A stretch of DNA of 64,000 nucleotides from Neoarius graeffei (taxonomy: Eukaryota; Chordata; Actinopteri; Siluriformes; Ariidae), in assembly GCF_027579695.1 (NCBI RefSeq), contig NC_083577.1, positions 69,325,616 to 69,389,615 of the forward strand, read 5' to 3'. The notes under the pieces are model-generated. The model had not been told where the DNA came from and did no database searches. It saw only the letters and a list, made by a program, of their open reading frames with translations. This document shows, piece by piece, positions 60,457 to 64,000 of the stretch; position 1 is the first letter of the stretch, and each line of letters opens with the position of its first letter. Position numbers and translations under genes: made by a program.

Positions 60457-60816
60457 CTTGGCTTTCAGATGCTTAGCGAATGCACCTCGTGGTGGCCGTA
60501 GCACTTCTGGTTTCACTCCGCCGTCTTGTTCCTGAATTGGGACGTTGGGAACGGCTCCATCTTTAAGTAGCCTCTTAAATTTGGCTTGGCAATTAATTTC
60601 GTTCAGTACCTGAGTATTAAAGTTGAAAGAATCCTCAGTGAAATGGTCCAAACACAGTTTGTGGGAAACAGTAGGTGCAAAGTTTTTTCTACGGCAGTAG
60701 TGAGCCCACACTTTCCTCAGCTTCGGGTCCTTGGGGAATGCAAAAAAACTTACTCCAGGGCATTTCCCATTGGAATTATTGCAACCATAAGCAGCACAAT
60801 ACACCATGATGTCCAA
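60457..60816 (-). pseudogene. THAP-domain exon
   Basis: Reads MVYCAAYGCNNSNGKCPGVS then FFAFPKDPKLRKVWAHYCRR and SHKLCLDHFTEDSF-N, a C2CH zinc-binding THAP fold (C-x4-C ... C-x2-H) with the closing AVP in DGAVPNVP. The likely start is the second Met (60807). A GTAAGG donor follows AKHLKAK at 60457. THAP domains bind DNA and occur at the start of P-element and Kolobok transposases. No catalytic exon follows. Confidence 0.85.
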
Positions 60817-61128
60817 TGTATGATGTCCAATGTACTTTAAAGACTATAAAAACAATTTTCTTGTCATCCACTTCTCCATTCATCTACCTGCTTGTGCTGT
60901 GCCCGAAAGTTTTTGTGACGTATGATCACGTGACAGCGGCTCTTCCGGTTGTAGAAAATGCATATCGGAAGTCGAGCAGAAATGCCATATAATCATCACG
61001 AATATAACGATTTTGCTGAATTTAATAGATGATTTTGTATTTGTTGATGCAATTAATTCATATTTTTAATGGAAAGAAACTGATATACCGGTAGCGTGCA
61101 TTTATGTTTCATGTCCCATATCCTTTAA

Positions 61129-61623
61129 GGTCATGTGTGGCAGGATGAGACCGTATATCAAACCTGATGAAACATTTGATGCACACACATCCCAGTTTGT
61201 ATAAAGAATTCCAGGAATTTAAGGTGTGTACCATATGATGATCACATAAATAAACTGAAAATAAGATTGTCTAAATGATAGGAACTGAACTTTGTCCATG
61301 GGTAGCTTATTCACAATATTTCCTGTCCTGAATCTAGCTAACAGACTAGCATGCTTGTACCGTAAGTTTAGCTGACCTAACATTACACAAGGCTAGCTGG
61401 CAGACAGCCACTGTGATGATGGCACGAAGGCTGCTGTTTGTCTTTTTAGGCAACTCAAGGGCAGGGTCTGGGAGAGGTGGGCCACCCACCTCTGATTAGA
61501 GGGTGTTAACATTCTTTTTTTCATCCAAATTTCATGACATAGATAAGTCCCAAATGGTTAACTCTACATCAGCATCGGCCTTACAAGGTTCAGGACGATT
61601 TAAACCAGTAGATGGCATTTTGA
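61129..61623. other. Unassigned sequence
   Basis: No gene or repeat recognised. Confidence 0.4.
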
Positions 61624-61998
61624 GGGCGGCACGGTGGTGTATTGGTTAGCGCTGTCGCCTCACAGCAAGAAGGTCCGGGTTCGAGCCCTGTGGCTGACGA
61701 GGGCCTTTCTGTGTGGAGTTTGCATGTTCTCCCCGTGTCCGTGTGGGTTTCCTCCGGGTGCTCCGGTTCCCCCCACAGTCCAAAGACATGCAGGTTAGGT
61801 TAACTGGTGACTCTAAATTGACCGTAGGTGTGAATGTGAGTGTGAATGGTTGTCTGTGTCTATGTGCAGCCCTGTGATGACCTGGCGACTTGTCCAGGGT
61901 GTACCCCGCCTTTCGCCCGTAGTCAGCTGGGATAGGCTCCAGCTTGCCTGCGACCCTGTAGAACAGGATAAAGCGGCTAGAGATAATGAGATGAGATT
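61624..61998 (+). mobile_element. V-SINE, full length
   Basis: GGGCGGCACGGTGGTGTATT to GATGAGATTAG; target duplication AGATGGCATTTTGAG/AGATGGAATTTTGAG. Confidence 0.95.
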
Positions 61999-62640
61999 AG
62001 ATGGAATTTTGAGCCATAAAATGCTGATTTTTATAAAAATGGAAATCTGCTAATATTAACAGCAGCATTAATGTGTTTCATCCCAGTACAGTCATCTCAT
62101 TTATTTTACAGCTCAAAAAGACACATTTACCGGTAAGTGTGCAGTACCTCCTTAACTACTCCAACCGTCAAAAATGGGATTAGGATACAAATCTGAGCAT
62201 TTGAGCAGAATCTTGTTAATCTGAGCAGACTCTGACAGTGGAGGAAGCAGTGGCGGTTTACTGCAAGAAGAGGAAATAAAATGTTGATCAGGGTTTAAGA
62301 TAAAATTTAGTTTTTCCCCTTTACACATTCACGTGATTTCAGTGAAACTCTCAGAAAGGAATTAACATTATATTATAAATATGACAAAATCTTCAATATA
62401 AATATAAACATCACAAAGTCAGAATTATCAGGGTAATTATACAGTTCATGTGGTGATGCTATTTTGTACACTTCCTCATCCCTTGAATGAAATTAATTCA
62501 TGATTATGCCACTGCCTATTTCATATTGTCCTTAACTTCTGTAAAAAAAAAAGTGTCAGAAAGAAACACTGAGATTTACCAAGACTGTGGTCTTCCAGGC
62601 GTTGTTTTCATACAACTGACCAGTATCGCACACGGATTTA
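61999..62640. other. Unassigned sequence
   Basis: No gene or repeat recognised. Confidence 0.4.
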
Positions 62641-62644
62641 CGCT

Positions 62645-62942
62645 CACAGGTCATATTAATAGGAACATCTGTACACCTGCTAATGTATGCAGTTACCCAA
62701 TCAGCTAATCCTCACATCTCTCTTATCAACAATGTGTTTCAGCCTGCAGGCTCAACTCACAGGATGTTTTTTTGGTTTCTGCACTGTTCTGTGTCAACTT
62801 TAGAGGCTTTGTTCATGATAATCCCAGGAGATTAGCAGTTTCTGAAATACTCAAACCAACTTTTCTGGTACCAACATCCATTCTACAGTTAAAGTCACAA
62901 ATAGGTGTTCCTATTAAAGTGGGCATTGAGTCTATACAGACA
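62645..62942 (+). mobile_element. Tc1-like remnant, internally deleted
   Basis: Left TTAATAGGAACATCTGTACA with CTGCTAATGTATGCAGTTAC and right GGTGTTCCTATTAAAGTGGG are the ends of a common fish Tc1-like family. The middle keeps GATAATCCCAGGAGATTAGC-AGTTTCTGAAATACT. About 1.3 kb of the normal element is missing. Confidence 0.7.
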
Positions 62943-63298
62943 ACTCATATATGATTTATGTACTAGGTGAATTCTGCATGATTTTGGTGTATATTTCCAT
63001 AAATGTGCCAAAAAGAACTTTTGACTCTTCTTGACCATAACAGCAATAAAACAAATTAGGTTATAACTATATTTCACAACAGTCCACTAAATACAAATGA
63101 TACAAAATTATTTTTTTAATAAACATGCACTTAAGCATTTTGTTTCAATTTCTCCAATTTCTATCTACAACCCTGTTTCCAGAAAAGTTGGAACACTGTG
63201 AAACTGTAAATAAAAACACAATATGATGATGTTCAAACCATGAAAACTCTATATTTCATTGAAAACAGTACAAAGACAACATATCAAATGCTGAAACT

Positions 63299-63437
63299 AT
63301 CCATCCATCCATCCATCTATCCATCCATTATCTGTAGCTGCTTATCCTGTACAGGGTCGCAGGCAAGCTGGAGCCTATCCCAGCTGACTATGGGCGAGAG
63401 ACGGGGTACACCCTGGACAAGTCGCCAGGTCATCACA
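63299..63437 (-). mobile_element. V-SINE, 5'-truncated
   Basis: CCATCCATCC tail to GGTCATCACAG, then stops. Target duplication TGCTGAAACT/TGTTGAAACT. Confidence 0.85.
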
Positions 63438-63484
63438 GATGTTGAAACTAAGAAATCTTATTATTATTTTAAAATATATGCTCA

Positions 63485-63846
63485 TGGCGGCACGGTGGTG
63501 TAGTGGTTAGCGCTGTCGCCTCACAGCAAGAAGGTCCTGGGTTCGAGCCCCGGGGCCGGCGAGAGCCTTTCTGTGTGGAGTTTGCGTGTTCTCCCCGTGT
63601 CTGCGTGGGTTTCCTCCGGGTGCTCCGGTTTCCCCCACAGTCCAAAGACATGCAGGTTAGGTTAACTGGTGACTCTAAATTGACCGTAGGTGTGAATGGT
63701 TGTCTGTGTCTATGTGTCAGCCCTGTGATGACCTGGCGACTTGTCCAGGGTGTACCCCGCCTTTCGCCCGTAGTCAGCTGGGATAGGCTCCAGCTTCCCT
63801 GCGACCCTGTAGAAGGATAAAGCGGCTAGAGATAATGAGATGAGAT
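63485..63846 (+). mobile_element. V-SINE, full length
   Basis: GGCGGCACGGTGGTGTAGTG to GATGAGAT; target duplication ATATATGCTCAT on both sides, exact. Confidence 0.96.
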
Positions 63847-64000
63847 ATATGCTCATTTTGAATTTAATGCCAGGAACATGTTTCAAAAAAAGTTGGGATA
63901 AGTTGGGATAACAGACTGAAAAAGTTGTGTAATGTTTAAAAAAATAATAATTAGGTGACTTGGCAACAGGTCAGTAACATGATTGGGTATAAAAAGAGCA

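Larger units (their letters stand above)
59588..61128. mobile_element. Kolobok-like TTAA element with THAP and P2X7-tail-like exons
   Basis: Perfect 19-bp inverted ends (TTAAAGGATATGGGACATG and complement) including TTAA borders. Inside are a plus-strand exon (59828-60021) and a minus-strand THAP exon (60457-60816) pointing at each other. TTAA target plus THAP domain fits the Kolobok superfamily. Only first exons of each gene remain, so it is a deletion derivative. Confidence 0.82.
63165..64000 (+). mobile_element. Tc1-like element, 5' end, runs off window
   Basis: Starts ACAACCCTGTTTCCAGAAAA and continues after two SINE insertions with AATATATGCTCATTTTGAAT, AAAAAAGTTGGGATAAGTTG and GATTGGGTATAAAAAGAGCA, the untranslated leader of the family. 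The transposase would lie beyond base 64000. Confidence 0.82.

Overview
The window is vertebrate genomic DNA from a bony fish, about 64 kb and very rich in mobile elements. The evidence for a teleost is the many tRNA-derived V-SINE (DANA/Mermaid-type) copies, several Tc1-like families with fish-style inverted repeats, hAT, piggyBac-like and TTAA-flanked elements, and a CD28-CTLA4 pair with a four-exon layout. A catfish or close relative is a guess only. There are no prokaryotic features; genes are split by GT-AG introns.

Layout. 1-16.3 kb is almost wholly transposon sediment: Tc1-like remnants, V-SINEs, a 755-bp foldback element at 8.3-9.1 kb, a TIR element at 9.8-10.9 kb, and a TTAA-flanked element at 13.3-14.9 kb between two near-identical composite SINE copies. 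16.3-16.76 kb is a CpG island, the best promoter candidate here. It directly abuts a 6.4-kb minisatellite (16.84-23.21 kb) of 23/24-bp units with an internal 2.2-2.4-kb higher-order duplication. 23.2-29.8 kb holds SINEs, a MITE and a Tc1-like element into which two SINEs and a second Tc1 have jumped.

30.2-35.6 kb is the clear host-gene block: two co-oriented immune receptor genes, CD28 (30227-32011) and CTLA4 (33457-35387), each with four exons (leader, Ig-V, stalk plus membrane segment, tail) and intact splice sites. CTLA4 keeps a PPPY ligand loop and CD28 does not.

36.3-40 kb has a solo LTR, a SINE and a piggyBac-like transposase relic split by a hAT element. 40.2-55.2 kb carries a two-gene unit: a C2H2-finger/TNP2-like transposase-type gene and, downstream, a SAMD3-like multi-exon gene. 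Both are interrupted by at least four later insertions and by frameshifts, so they look dead here. 55.5-64 kb is again repeats: a hAT MITE, a piggyBac-like 5' end, a foldback Tc1, LINE pieces, and a TTAA-flanked Kolobok-like element (59.59-61.13 kb) with a THAP exon and a P2X7-tail-like exon on opposite strands.

The CD28/CTLA4 pair is the functional core (T-cell costimulation and its inhibition). Everything else records transposition, with nested insertions giving a readable order of events.
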